NCBI GenBank assembly: GCA_036560485.1
Contig: DATBRC010000053.1
Location: forward strand, 151,381 to 215,380
From: DATBRC01 sp036560485
GTDB taxonomy: Bacteria > Pseudomonadota > Gammaproteobacteria > Burkholderiales > Burkholderiaceae_D
Reading direction: 5' to 3'
Length of the DNA: 64,000 bases
Shown here: positions 42,001 through 51,497 of the stretch, in pieces
Layout of the letters: every line of letters starts with the position of its first letter
How positions within the stretch are numbered: position 1 is the first letter of the stretch
Notes under the pieces: model-generated
Databases searched by the model: none
What the model was told of the DNA's origin: nothing
What the model saw: only the letters and a program-made list of their open reading frames with translations
Made by a program: the position numbers and the translations under genes

Positions 42001-43122
42001 ATGAACAAAGTTGCACTCATCACTGGCATAACTGGCCAAGACGGCTCCTACCTGGCCGAGTTTCTTCTGTCCAAAGGATATGAAGTGCACGGTATTAAAC
42101 GCCGTGCGTCATTGTTTAATACCGATCGCATCGATCATATTTATCAGGATCCACATGTACCTAATCCTAATATGGTTCTGCACTATGGTGATCTTAGCGA
42201 TACTTCCAATCTGACACGGATTTTGCAGCAAGTGCAGCCTGATGAAGTTTATAACCTCGGAGCAATGAGCCATGTAGCAGTCTCGTTTGAGTCTCCTGAA
42301 TATACAGCCGATGTGGATGGCATGGGCACACTTCGTTTGCTGGAAGCGATTCGCATTCTGGGGTTGGAAAAGAAAACCCGCTTCTATCAAGCTTCAACAT
42401 CGGAGCTTTATGGTTTGGTGCAAGAAACGCCGCAACGGGAAACCACGCCATTTTATCCGCGTAGTCCTTATGCAGTCGCCAAGTTGTATGCGTACTGGAT
42501 TACGGTCAATTACCGTGAAGCGTATGGCATGTATGCCTGCAACGGCATCCTGTTTAATCATGAGTCACCGCGTCGTGGCGAAACCTTCGTCACTCGTAAA
42601 ATTACGCGTGCCTTGGCCAACATTTCGCAAGGTTTGGAACAAACTTTTTATCTCGGCAATATGGATGCTTTGCGCGACTGGGGCCATGCGCGGGATTATG
42701 TTGAAATGCAATGGCTGATGCTGCAACAAGAAAAGCCGGAAGATTTTGTCATCGCGACGGGTGTTCAATATTCTGTGCGTCAGTTTGTCGAGATCGCAGC
42801 ACGTGAATTAGGTATCGAGATTGCATGGCAAGGTCAAGGCGTCGAAGAAAAGGGTGTGATTGCATCGATACAAGGCAACAAAACAACTGGTGCAAAAGTC
42901 GATCAAACTATTGTCGCAATTGATCCTAAATATTTTAGGCCTACTGAGGTGGAAACCTTGCTCGGCGATCCCACCAAGGCACGAGTAAAACTTGGTTGGA
43001 CACCCGCCACGACTTTTGCCGACATGGTGCAAGAAATGGTCGCGTATGACCTCGAGGAAGCGCGCCGCCATGCACTGTTAAAATCCCATGGCTATAAAAT
43101 CGCTATCTCGCTGCAACAATAA
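42001..43122 (+). CDS. gmd: GDP-mannose 4,6-dehydratase
   Basis: Makes GDP-4-keto-6-deoxymannose, the precursor of GDP-L-fucose and related sugars. The 373-residue SDR has ALITGITGQDGSYLAEFLL, KRRASLFNTDRIDHIY, the catalytic S/T...Y-x3-K (SPYAVAKLYA) and NHESPRRGETFVTRKI. ATG 42001 with GAGGA nine bases upstream fits the family N-terminus better than a start at 41959. The fcl gene follows after 13 bases. Confidence 0.96.
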   Translation: MNKVALITGITGQDGSYLAEFLLSKGYEVHGIKRRASLFNTDRIDHIYQDPHVPNPNMVLHYGDLSDTSNLTRILQQVQPDEVYNLGAMSHVAVSFESPEYTADVDGMGTLRLLEAIRILGLEKKTRFYQASTSELYGLVQETPQRETTPFYPRSPYAVAKLYAYWITVNYREAYGMYACNGILFNHESPRRGETFVTRKITRALANISQGLEQTFYLGNMDALRDWGHARDYVEMQWLMLQQEKPEDFVIATGVQYSVRQFVEIAARELGIEIAWQGQGVEEKGVIASIQGNKTTGAKVDQTIVAIDPKYFRPTEVETLLGDPTKARVKLGWTPATTFADMVQEMVAYDLEEARRHALLKSHGYKIAISLQQ

Positions 43123-43135
43123 TCTTTCTTTTAAT

Positions 43136-44128
43136 ATGAGCCTAACTCAACCACGCATTTATGTTGCAGGCCATCGTGGAATGGTTGGTTCTGCCATCGT
43201 ACGGCTATTGCAATCACGTGGTTATACCAACATCGTTACTCGCACGCATGCGGAATTGGATCTTACTGATCAGGCACAAGTCCGCGCTTTCTTCTCTTCG
43301 GAAAAAATAAACCAGGTCTATCTCGCTGCTGCCAAAGTTGGCGGCATCCACGCCAATAACACATACCCAGCGGAATTCATTTATCAGAACCTGATGATGG
43401 AATCCAATGTCATTCACCAGGCATGGTCGGCTGGTGTGCAAAAATTGCTGTTTCTCGGATCTTCCTGTATCTACCCAAAGCATGCTGAACAACCGATGGC
43501 AGAAAATGCTTTGCTTACAGGGCAGTTAGAACACACCAATGAGCCCTACGCGGTTGCCAAGATTGCAGGTATCAAACTTTGTGAAAGTTATAATCGCCAA
43601 TATGGCACCGATTACCGCAGTGTCATGCCGACTAATCTTTACGGTCCGGGTGACAACTACCATTCTGAAAACAGTCACGTCATTCCGGCATTGATTCGCC
43701 GGTTTCATGAGGCCAAAGTCAATCGTGCAGAGAAAGTTGTTGTCTGGGGTACAGGTACTCCTCGCCGCGAATTTTTGTATGTCGATGATATGGCAGAGGC
43801 CAGTGTCCATGTGATGGCATTGAATCGTGCTACCTATGATGCACATGCGGAATCAATGCTTTCGCATATCAACGTCGGTACGAATAAAGACGTCACGATC
43901 AAGCAATTGGCAGAAGCAATTCAGATGATTGTTGGCTTCAAAGGTGATCTGATATTCGATAGCAGCAAACCGGATGGGACGCCGCGCAAATTATTGAATG
44001 TTTCAAAATTAGCTGATATGGGATGGATAGCGCAAACCGATTTGAGCACTGGCCTTAGGAAGGCTTATGAGGATTTTTTGCACAAGAAAAAATTTGATAA
44101 TGACAGTGACGGATGTCACTGTACATGA
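43136..44128 (+). CDS. fcl: GDP-L-fucose synthase
   Basis: Epimerase-reductase converting the Gmd product into GDP-L-fucose. The 330-residue SDR has IYVAGHRGMVGSAIVR, the LAAAKVGGIHANN block, the GSSCIYPKHAEQP loop, the catalytic EPYAVAKIAG and MPTNLYGPGDNYH. ATG 43136 lies 13 bases after the gmd stop; the frame extends upstream into gmd without support. Two adjacent perfect stem-loops occupy its 3' end. Confidence 0.95.
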   Translation: MSLTQPRIYVAGHRGMVGSAIVRLLQSRGYTNIVTRTHAELDLTDQAQVRAFFSSEKINQVYLAAAKVGGIHANNTYPAEFIYQNLMMESNVIHQAWSAGVQKLLFLGSSCIYPKHAEQPMAENALLTGQLEHTNEPYAVAKIAGIKLCESYNRQYGTDYRSVMPTNLYGPGDNYHSENSHVIPALIRRFHEAKVNRAEKVVVWGTGTPRREFLYVDDMAEASVHVMALNRATYDAHAESMLSHINVGTNKDVTIKQLAEAIQMIVGFKGDLIFDSSKPDGTPRKLLNVSKLADMGWIAQTDLSTGLRKAYEDFLHKKKFDNDSDGCHCT

Positions 44129-44142
44129 ACACAACAGTGTTC
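44103..44142 (+). other. Two tandem perfect stem-loops at the fcl-rfbB junction
   Basis: ACAGTGAC (44103-44110) pairs with GTCACTGT (44115-44122) around GGAT, and GAACAC (44127-44132) pairs with GTGTTC (44137-44142) around AACA. The fcl stop codon (44126-44128) lies at the base of the second. No U-run follows. They may be a processing, stability or Rho-related element between the fucose and rhamnose genes. Confidence 0.5.
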
Positions 44143-44174
44143 TTCATGTTGATCGCAATGTATTGGATATTTAA

Positions 44175-45257
44175 ATGATACTTGTAACTGGCGGGGCAGG
44201 TTTTATTGGCTCCAATTTTGTTCTTGATTGGTTGGCTCAATGTGATGAGTCAGTTGTCAATCTTGATAAGTTGACCTATGCCGGTAACATGAACAGCTTG
44301 CAAGCGCTGCATCAGGACAATCGCCATATTTTTGTCAAAGGTGATATTGGTGACAGGGAGTTGGTTACTGCACTGCTGATCAGTCACAAACCGCGCGCGA
44401 TCATCCATTTTGCAGCAGAAAGCCACGTAGACCGATCGATTCATGGACCAAGTGAATTCATCGCTACCAACATTAACGGCACATTCAGCCTGTTGGAGGC
44501 TGCGCGCGTTTACTGGTCTGGTTTGTCGGAGCCGGATAAAGCTGCATTTCGCTTTTTGCACGTGTCAACCGATGAAGTGTATGGCACACTTGGCCCGAGC
44601 GATGCACCTTTTACCGAGGCGACGGCTTACGCACCCAACAGTCCCTATTCCGCTTCCAAGGCAGCTTCCGATCATTTGGTTCGCGCATACCATCACACCT
44701 ATGGCCTGCCAACGTTAACTACCAATTGCTCCAATAATTATGGCCCATATCATTTCCCGGAAAAGCTGATCCCATTGGTCATTGCTAACGCCAGAGCAGG
44801 CAAGCCATTGCCGATATACGGCGATGGTCGGCAAGTACGTGACTGGCTATATGTTGGCGACCATTGTGCAGCAATTCGCCGCGTGTTAGAGGTAGGTCGT
44901 TTGGGCGAGACTTACAATATCGGCGGCTGGAATGAGAAAGCCAATCTCGACGTTGTTCATACGCTATGCGATATTCTGGATAAACTCGATCCCAAAGCTA
45001 CTGGCTCTAGCTATCGTGATCAAATTACTTTTGTTGCCGATCGCCCTGGGCATGACCGTCGTTATGCAATTGATGCACGCAAGATTGAACGAGAGCTTGG
45101 ATGGAGGCCTGCTGAAACATTCGAGAGCGGGATTCGTAAAACCGTACAGTGGTATCTGGATCATCAGAATTGGGTACGCGACGTGCAGTCCGGCGAATAT
45201 CTGAAGTGGGTGGAAAAAAATTACACACGAAGAGACAATCAGCAGGAGATCGCATAA
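44175..45257 (+). CDS. rfbB: dTDP-D-glucose 4,6-dehydratase
   Basis: Second enzyme of dTDP-L-rhamnose synthesis. The 360-residue SDR has ILVTGGAGFIGSNFVLDWL, FAAESHVDRSIHGP, the catalytic HVSTDEVYGTLG and SPYSASKAASDHLVR, and NCSNNYGPYHFPEKLIP. The C-terminus aligns with the usual length. It overlaps rfbA by one base (TAATG). Confidence 0.96.
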   Translation: MILVTGGAGFIGSNFVLDWLAQCDESVVNLDKLTYAGNMNSLQALHQDNRHIFVKGDIGDRELVTALLISHKPRAIIHFAAESHVDRSIHGPSEFIATNINGTFSLLEAARVYWSGLSEPDKAAFRFLHVSTDEVYGTLGPSDAPFTEATAYAPNSPYSASKAASDHLVRAYHHTYGLPTLTTNCSNNYGPYHFPEKLIPLVIANARAGKPLPIYGDGRQVRDWLYVGDHCAAIRRVLEVGRLGETYNIGGWNEKANLDVVHTLCDILDKLDPKATGSSYRDQITFVADRPGHDRRYAIDARKIERELGWRPAETFESGIRKTVQWYLDHQNWVRDVQSGEYLKWVEKNYTRRDNQQEIA

Positions 45258-46150
45258 TGGTCGCATCAACACAGCGTAAAGGCATCATTCTTGCAGGCGG
45301 TTCCGGTACCAGGCTATATCCGGTCACAAAAGCAGTTTCCAAGCAGTTATTGCCGGTGCATGACAAACCGATGATCTATTATCCGCTGACCACGCTCATG
45401 TTGGCCGGCATGCGCGACATTTTGGTTATCTCGACGCCACAGGATACGCCGCGCTTTCAGGAATTGTTGGGCGATGGTGGTCAGTGGGGCATCAATCTCA
45501 GCTATGCAGTGCAGCCATCACCCGATGGTTTAGCACAGGCATTCATCATCGGACGTGAATTTGTTGGTGATGCGCCCTCTGCCCTGATCCTGGGTGATAA
45601 CATATATTACGGCCACGATTTCGATGCGCAGCTGCGCGCTGCGTCCGAGCGTACTGATGGTGCAACCGTGTTCGCATATCATGTGCATGACCCGGAGCGT
45701 TATGGTGTAGTCGAATTCGATAACAATCGACGCGCAGTCAGCATTGAAGAAAAACCTGTAAAACCCAAGTCGAATTATGCAGTGACCGGCTTGTATTTTT
45801 ACGATCATCAGATTTGTGACATCGCAGCCAACATCAAGCCATCCGCGCGCGGCGAGCTCGAAATTACCGATGTCAATCGCGTCTATTTAGAGCGCAGTCA
45901 ACTCAACGTCGAATTGATGGGGCGTGGCATGGCATGGCTGGATACTGGAACGCATGAATCATTGCTCGATGCCAGTCAGTTCATCGCTACCATCGAAAAT
46001 CGTCAAGGATTAAAGATTGCTTGTCCTGAAGAAATCGCTTATCGCAAAGGCTACATCAATGCGAATCAGCTTCAGGCACTGGCGCAGCCGCTAAAGAAAA
46101 ACGGCTATGGACAATATTTATTGCGGCTGTTGAACGACAAGGTTTTTTGA
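45257..46150 (+). CDS. rfbA: Glucose-1-phosphate thymidylyltransferase
   Basis: First enzyme of dTDP-L-rhamnose synthesis. The 297-residue protein has the nucleotide-binding ILAGGSGTRLYPVTKAVSKQ, LGDNIYYGHDF, SIEEKPVKPKSNYAVTGLY and WLDTGTHESLLDA. ATG 45257 overlaps the rfbB stop; a longer in-frame start at 45149 falls inside rfbB and is rejected. Confidence 0.96.
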   Translation: MVASTQRKGIILAGGSGTRLYPVTKAVSKQLLPVHDKPMIYYPLTTLMLAGMRDILVISTPQDTPRFQELLGDGGQWGINLSYAVQPSPDGLAQAFIIGREFVGDAPSALILGDNIYYGHDFDAQLRAASERTDGATVFAYHVHDPERYGVVEFDNNRRAVSIEEKPVKPKSNYAVTGLYFYDHQICDIAANIKPSARGELEITDVNRVYLERSQLNVELMGRGMAWLDTGTHESLLDASQFIATIENRQGLKIACPEEIAYRKGYINANQLQALAQPLKKNGYGQYLLRLLNDKVF

Positions 46151-46152
46151 GT

Positions 46153-46698
46153 ATGCAAATCCAGACTACTGCCATACCTGATGTTCTCATCATTGAGCCA
46201 AAAGTGTTTGGCGATGACCGCGGTTACTTCTATGAGAGTTTTAACGCGCGTCGCTTCAAGGAACTCACCGGTATCGCCGCAATTTTCGTGCAGGACAACC
46301 ACTCCAAATCTGCTAAAAATGTACTGCGTGGCTTGCATTACCAAATACAGCAGCCGCAAGGCAAACTGGTACGTGTAGTGAGCGGGGAAGTGTTTGATGT
46401 GGCGGTTGATATTCGCAAGCATTCGCCTACTTTCGGCCATTGGGTAGGAGCCGTGCTCTCAGGCGACAATAAACGCCAAATGTGGATTCCTGAAGGTTTT
46501 GCACACGGATTTGTTGTGACCAGCGACTCGGCAGAATTTCTTTACAAGACGACCGATTATTGGGCGCCCGAGTATGAGCGTTGCATTCTTTGGAACGATT
46601 CTGCGATCGGTATCAAATGGCCGGTTGACCGTGCGCCGATTCTATCCGGCAAAGATCAGGCGGGACATCTTCTGAGATTTGCAGAGGTGTTTACATGA
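46153..46698 (+). CDS. rfbC: dTDP-4-dehydrorhamnose 3,5-epimerase
   Basis: Third enzyme of the dTDP-rhamnose pathway, a cupin epimerase of 181 residues. It contains PKVFGDDRGYFYESFN, QDNHSKSAKNVLRGLHYQ with the catalytic His, GEVFDVAVDIR and WIPEGFAHGFVV. ATG 46153 is used; an in-frame TTG at 46147 overlaps the rfbA end. It is followed by rfbD with a four-base overlap. Confidence 0.96.
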   Translation: MQIQTTAIPDVLIIEPKVFGDDRGYFYESFNARRFKELTGIAAIFVQDNHSKSAKNVLRGLHYQIQQPQGKLVRVVSGEVFDVAVDIRKHSPTFGHWVGAVLSGDNKRQMWIPEGFAHGFVVTSDSAEFLYKTTDYWAPEYERCILWNDSAIGIKWPVDRAPILSGKDQAGHLLRFAEVFT

Positions 46699-47558
46699 AA
46701 ATTCTTCTTACCGGAAGAACCGGCCAAGTCGGCTATGAGCTGGAGCGCAGCTTGCAAAGCTTGGGTGAAATCGTTGCTGTCGACCGCAGTCAAATGGATT
46801 TATCCAATCTCGATCAAGTGCGTGATGTCATTCGTCAGGTCAGGCCGGCATTGATTATTAATCCAGCAGCCTACACTGCTGTTGATTTGGCAGAAAGCGA
46901 ACCGGATCTTGCCATGCGCATTAATGCCGAAGCACCTGCTGTCATGGCCGAAGAAGCCAAGAAGCTCGGCGCGGCGATGATTCACTATTCCACTGATTAC
47001 GTATTTGATGGCACCAAACGCACGCCTTATGTTGAAAACGATCCAACCTGCCCGATCAATGTCTATGGTCGTACCAAGCTGGCCGGTGAACAGGCGATCC
47101 AGGCCATCGGCATTAACCATTTAATTCTGCGCACCAGTTGGATTTATGGCATGCGCGGCAAGAATTTTTTGCTAACCGTATTGCGCTTGGCGCAACAGCG
47201 CGACGAGTTGCGCATCGTGGCTGATCAATATGGGACGCCCACTTGGTGCAGAACCATTGCAGATACGACCGCACACGTTATTGCACAGGGGCAAAACTCA
47301 CGAGATTGGTGGCAAGAAAAAAGTGGTGTGTATCATTTGACTGCACAAGGACAAACAACTTGGGGAGGATTGACTGAAGCAATACTGATGAATGCAGCCT
47401 TGCCGAAAAAACCAAGTGTTAAAGGTATAACGACCCGAGAATATCCACTTCCTGCAAAAAGGCCTGGATATTCAGTTATGTCATGCGAGAAACTGATGAA
47501 TGCAACACAGATTGGATTGCCAACTTGGGAGAAAGCTTTACAGTTGTGCCAATCGTGA
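46695..47558 (+). CDS. rfbD: dTDP-4-dehydrorhamnose reductase
   Basis: Last enzyme of dTDP-L-rhamnose synthesis. The 287-residue SDR has ILLTGRTGQVGYELERSL, NPAAYTAVDLAESEPDLA, the STDYVFDG loop, catalytic VYGRTKLAGEQAI and LRTSWIYGMRGKNFL. It ends the rhamnose block; a palindrome at 47578-47595 and the export genes follow. Confidence 0.96.
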   Translation: MKILLTGRTGQVGYELERSLQSLGEIVAVDRSQMDLSNLDQVRDVIRQVRPALIINPAAYTAVDLAESEPDLAMRINAEAPAVMAEEAKKLGAAMIHYSTDYVFDGTKRTPYVENDPTCPINVYGRTKLAGEQAIQAIGINHLILRTSWIYGMRGKNFLLTVLRLAQQRDELRIVADQYGTPTWCRTIADTTAHVIAQGQNSRDWWQEKSGVYHLTAQGQTTWGGLTEAILMNAALPKKPSVKGITTREYPLPAKRPGYSVMSCEKLMNATQIGLPTWEKALQLCQS

Positions 47559-47577
47559 AAAGCGTCAATTGTTTTCA

Positions 47578-47595
47578 ATATTCAACGTTGAATAT
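47578..47595. promoter_or_regulatory. 18-bp perfect palindrome upstream of the export genes
   Basis: ATATTCAAC followed directly by GTTGAATAT is a perfect 18-bp palindrome, 20 bases after the rfbD stop and about 160 bases before the export gene. With no loop and no U-tract it reads more like a dimer-binding operator than a terminator. A similar half-site (aatattcaacatt) occurs near 40107-40120. The binding protein is unknown. Confidence 0.5.
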
Positions 47596-47757
47596 GTTGG
47601 GCGTTGGTTGCGCAAAAAAATAAACCATTCCTGTTGGATAAAATTAGTGAAAATAGTCAATTTATAGCTTATCCTCTTGTTCTGATTTTAGTTGGCAGCC
47701 TTATATACCTCATCGTAGATCAACTGCCCTTTAGGCAAAGCATAACCATCTATCAAA

Positions 47758-50241
47758 ATGTTGAATGATCTCCAGTTAGTTCTCCGTGTTTGCACTTTTT
47801 CATTGGCCGCCTCGATCACATTTAGTGCCTATGCGCAACAGATCCCGGCAATGAATGGGAGTAATGACAATCGTGCCGCAATTGCAAATAACGCCGATGG
47901 AATTGGCACTGATGATTTTCGTTTGCCTGCAAATAAAGCACCAACTAGTAACTCATTACTTGATTCCGATAGAGCGCCCAATGCAAATCAACTTCGAGGT
48001 CGCTTGAATTCAAGCGAAGACATCGGTAATCAAGATGGCAATTCGGATCGTCGCATTAAACCTTTAAAAGAAATCGGACTTGACGCAACTGAGTTTCAGC
48101 GCTTTGTTACAGAAACGACAGGACGCCGCTTGCCTCTATTCGGATATACCTTATTCAATGGGCAGCAAAATACCTTTGTACCAATACAAAATATCCCTGT
48201 GCCGGCTGATTATGTATTGGGTCCTGGTGATGAAGTAACGGGGCGGGTATGGGGTTCCATCGATAGTCCGATTAGAGCAACAATCGATCGCAATGGCCAA
48301 GTCAGCATACCCAAGATTGGCACTTTCACGCTTGCTGGTGTGAGAGCATCGGAACTTGAATCGGTTTTAAAAGCCCAGATCGGACGTCAATTTACCAATT
48401 TCAGCCTTAGTGCATCATTGGGTACTTTACGCTCCATCCAGATTTATGTTGTCGGCCAGGCACGGCAACCAGGGGTATATACCCTATCATCACTGTCAAC
48501 TTTTGTGAGTGCATTATTCGCCAGCAATGGGCCGGCAGCGAATGGCTCCATGCGCAACATCCAACTCAAGCGCGATGGCAAAATCATTGCCACTATGGAT
48601 TTATATGCATTTATCACGCAGGGTGATAAATCGCAGGACAGACAATTGTTACCTGGTGATGTCATCGTAATTCCTCCAGCAGGCCCTCGCGTCGCCGTAT
48701 TGGGAGCATTGGATGCACCAGGCATTTATGAATTGCAGTCCAGCAATGAAAGCATGAAGCAAGTTTTGGCTTACGCAGGCGGCACAAGAGCGCTGACGAG
48801 CCCACATAAAGTATTGCTGGAACGTATTGCACCTGACCAATTCAAGGCGCCTCGCTCTGTCGAGGAGCGTACGCTTGACGAGCAAGGTTTGGCAAGTACG
48901 TTGCAAGATGGCGATTTAATTACATTATTTAAAATCACTCCCAAGTTTTCCAATGCAGTTACTCTGCGCGGCAATGTAGCTAACCCTTTGCGCTATAGCT
49001 ACAAACCCGGCATGACATTGTCAGACCTGCTGCCGGAAAAAGAGGCGCTCCTTACGCCTGAATATTTTTCTCGTAAAAATGCATTGGTCGAATATGAGAA
49101 ACCACGCCGCAATAATGTCACAGGCCAGATGTCGGATAGAGATAGAGGCGGATATGGGCGTGATGAGCGTAATGGACAAGAAGCCAGAGGGGATCAAACA
49201 ACTGATGATCAGAAAAGCTACGAAAACAAACGCAGCGTTAACCTTGAGCAGGCAAGCGATAACGTAAAAAATCTGGTCGATGAGCCCAACTGGGACTATG
49301 CCATCATAGAACGCATGAATAGCAAAGATCTCTCCGTGCAAGTCATCTCATTCAATCTCGGTGAATTAGTTCTAAAGAAAAATCCCAAGGAAAATTTGGC
49401 ACTGCAACCTGGTGACATTGTCACAATTTTCAGTAAAAAAGATATCCAAACACCACTCAATAAACGGACAAGCCTCGTGCGCGTCGAGGGTGAAGTGAAT
49501 GCGCCGGGGATTTATCAAATAGAGCCAGGGGAAACACTACAGCATTTACTAGGTCGCGTTGGTGGTTTGACGCCACAGGCATATCTGTACGGTGCAGTCT
49601 TTACGCGCGAAGAAACGCGCAAGGATCAAGAGAAGAATCTGGAGATTGCGATCAGCAAGCTAGAACAAAATCTGAATGCGCAAATGGCAACGTCCGTCAG
49701 TAATGCATCCGGCGGCACTGATACAAAGTCTTTTGCAGAGATTTTGGCAGCGCAAAATAAAGCGCAAGTTGAGCAATTGCGAAGCATGAGACCAACCGGT
49801 AGGATCGCAATGGAGCTTCAGCCTGGCATTCGGGATATGCAAGAGTTACCCGATTTGCCCTTGGAAGACGGTGATGCGATTGTCGTGCCGCCCAAACCCG
49901 GCTACATCACTGCAGTAGGGGCTGTGGATAATAGTAATGCAGTTATTTGGAAACTAGGAAGAACCGTCGCAGACACTTTGCGTACCGTAGGTGTTCAGCG
50001 CGATGCAGAAAAAGATGAAATCTTTGTTTTGCGTGCGGATGGTAGTGTGGCGAAGAATGGCGATGGATGGTTTAGCTCTTCAATTGACTCTCTCCCATTA
50101 ATGCCTGGTGATACCGTTGTTGTGCCAGAAAAGTTGGATAAACGAAGTGCAATGACACAATTAATTTCAGGTTTAAAAGATTGGTCGCAAATCATTAGTC
50201 AGTTTGGTTTGGGTGTAGCCGCAATCAAGGTTCTGAAATAA
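47758..50241 (+). CDS. Polysaccharide export outer-membrane protein (Wza-type, multiple SLBB-like repeats)
   Basis: An 827-residue secreted protein. A signal peptide of about 27 residues ends at AYA|QQ. The polysaccharide-export domain follows (PADYVLGPGDEVTGRVWGS onward), then several SLBB-like segments beginning RSIQIYVVGQARQPGVY, RVAVLGALDAPGIYEL, VTLRGNVANPL and VRVEGEVNAPGIYQIE. No lipobox cysteine is present, unlike E. coli Wza (379 residues). An Asp/Arg/Gly-rich stretch at about 450-496 is probably a flexible loop. It should form the outer-membrane exit with the Wzz-type partner next door. Confidence 0.88.
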   Translation: MLNDLQLVLRVCTFSLAASITFSAYAQQIPAMNGSNDNRAAIANNADGIGTDDFRLPANKAPTSNSLLDSDRAPNANQLRGRLNSSEDIGNQDGNSDRRIKPLKEIGLDATEFQRFVTETTGRRLPLFGYTLFNGQQNTFVPIQNIPVPADYVLGPGDEVTGRVWGSIDSPIRATIDRNGQVSIPKIGTFTLAGVRASELESVLKAQIGRQFTNFSLSASLGTLRSIQIYVVGQARQPGVYTLSSLSTFVSALFASNGPAANGSMRNIQLKRDGKIIATMDLYAFITQGDKSQDRQLLPGDVIVIPPAGPRVAVLGALDAPGIYELQSSNESMKQVLAYAGGTRALTSPHKVLLERIAPDQFKAPRSVEERTLDEQGLASTLQDGDLITLFKITPKFSNAVTLRGNVANPLRYSYKPGMTLSDLLPEKEALLTPEYFSRKNALVEYEKPRRNNVTGQMSDRDRGGYGRDERNGQEARGDQTTDDQKSYENKRSVNLEQASDNVKNLVDEPNWDYAIIERMNSKDLSVQVISFNLGELVLKKNPKENLALQPGDIVTIFSKKDIQTPLNKRTSLVRVEGEVNAPGIYQIEPGETLQHLLGRVGGLTPQAYLYGAVFTREETRKDQEKNLEIAISKLEQNLNAQMATSVSNASGGTDTKSFAEILAAQNKAQVEQLRSMRPTGRIAMELQPGIRDMQELPDLPLEDGDAIVVPPKPGYITAVGAVDNSNAVIWKLGRTVADTLRTVGVQRDAEKDEIFVLRADGSVAKNGDGWFSSSIDSLPLMPGDTVVVPEKLDKRSAMTQLISGLKDWSQIISQFGLGVAAIKVLK

Positions 50242-50285
50242 GCAAAGTTAGTATCAATTAATTTAAAACACACCAACTTCACAAT

Positions 50286-51497
50286 ATGACTATTCCAGAA
50301 TTCAGTGAGAGAATTCAATCTACATCTCTTCAAAATGAAGATGGAGTGAGTTTAATTGATGTCATAACTGCGATAGGTGAAGAGAAAAGAACAATTTTTG
50401 GATTTGCTATATTCTTCACATTAATTGGACTTATAGTAAGTTTATCGTTACCGAATGTTTTTACTGCCAAAACTACATTCCTACCGCCACAGCAAAATCA
50501 GAGTGGGGCTGCTTCTGCGTTGGCATCATTAGGAGGGTTGGCAGGTTTGGCTGGCGGCTCTCTAGGTATTAAAAGTCCGGATGAATTGTATGTGGCATTT
50601 CTGCAGAGTGATACGTTGCAAAATAATCTGATACAACAATTCAAGTTGCAATCACTTTATGAGAAAAAAACCCTTGGCGATACACGTAAAGTACTAAAGG
50701 CAAATGTTAAAACAATTGCCGATAAAAAGTCTGGAATTGTCAGTATAGAGGTTGACGATTCGTCACCGATATTAGCAGCCCAGATAGCAAATGCGTATGT
50801 GGAAGAATTACGGAAACTTTTGGATCGTTTGGCTGTTACGGATGCTCAACAAAGGCGAGTGTTTTTTGAGAAGCTTATAGCTAAAACAAAAGATGCGTTA
50901 GCGTTGGCTGAGCTAGAGTCTAAAAAAGCACAGGAAACCTCCGGTGTTGTCAGTCTTGATGCTCAGACTGCAGCAGCAATCAAAGCTTCAGCCGAATTGA
51001 GGGCACAAATTGCTTTGCGGGAGGTGCAAATCCGCGCAATGAGCAGTTATGCAACATCGCAGAATGCTGACGTACAACGGCTTGTTGCTGAATTAGCTGG
51101 ATTGCGTGCTGAATTGGAAAAATTAGAGCATGGCACAGGCCAAGATAAGGGCAGTGACAAAAGTGTGGGTGCGTTGGCAAATTTGCGTGCATTCCGGGAG
51201 GTAAAGTATCAGGAAGCTGTTCTGGATACTCTAGTCAAGCAATATGAATTGGCGCGAGTTGAGGAGGCGAAAGAAGGGCCTCTTATTCAACAAGTTGATG
51301 TTGCTGTCCCACCTGAGAAAAAGAGCAAACCTAATCGTTCAATTATTGTGATCATGGCGATGTTCGGTGGCTTAATGATCGGCTTAATCGTCGCTTTTAT
51401 GAGGCGACGGCTAAAAATGGCCATTACTGACCCTGCTTTAGCTGAAAATATAAGAATTATGTTTGAGGCGTGGGGTTTGCGAAAAAAGAATATTTGA
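50286..51497 (+). CDS. Wzz-type chain-length/co-polymerase protein
   Basis: A 403-residue inner-membrane protein with membrane segments at about residues 37-57 (FGFAIFFTLIGLIVSLSL) and near 350-372 (IIVIMAMFGGLMIGLIVAF). These flank a periplasmic coiled-coil region, the layout of Wzz/PCP1 proteins. It lacks a cytoplasmic tyrosine-kinase domain. A Gly/Ala-rich loop (about 75-98) is like that of other Wzz proteins. It is 44 bases after the export gene. By eye the gene is more A+T-rich than its neighbours. Confidence 0.85.
   Translation: MTIPEFSERIQSTSLQNEDGVSLIDVITAIGEEKRTIFGFAIFFTLIGLIVSLSLPNVFTAKTTFLPPQQNQSGAASALASLGGLAGLAGGSLGIKSPDELYVAFLQSDTLQNNLIQQFKLQSLYEKKTLGDTRKVLKANVKTIADKKSGIVSIEVDDSSPILAAQIANAYVEELRKLLDRLAVTDAQQRRVFFEKLIAKTKDALALAELESKKAQETSGVVSLDAQTAAAIKASAELRAQIALREVQIRAMSSYATSQNADVQRLVAELAGLRAELEKLEHGTGQDKGSDKSVGALANLRAFREVKYQEAVLDTLVKQYELARVEEAKEGPLIQQVDVAVPPEKKSKPNRSIIVIMAMFGGLMIGLIVAFMRRRLKMAITDPALAENIRIMFEAWGLRKKNI

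Noticed and set aside
47578..47595. Palindrome after rfbD as an intrinsic terminator
   Set aside because: It has no loop and no following T-run (GTTGGGCG follows), so an operator is more likely.
47690..47757. Sigma-54 promoter upstream of the export gene (TTGGCAG followed by CTTATA)
   Set aside because: The GG-N10-GC core is incomplete, so it does not meet the consensus.
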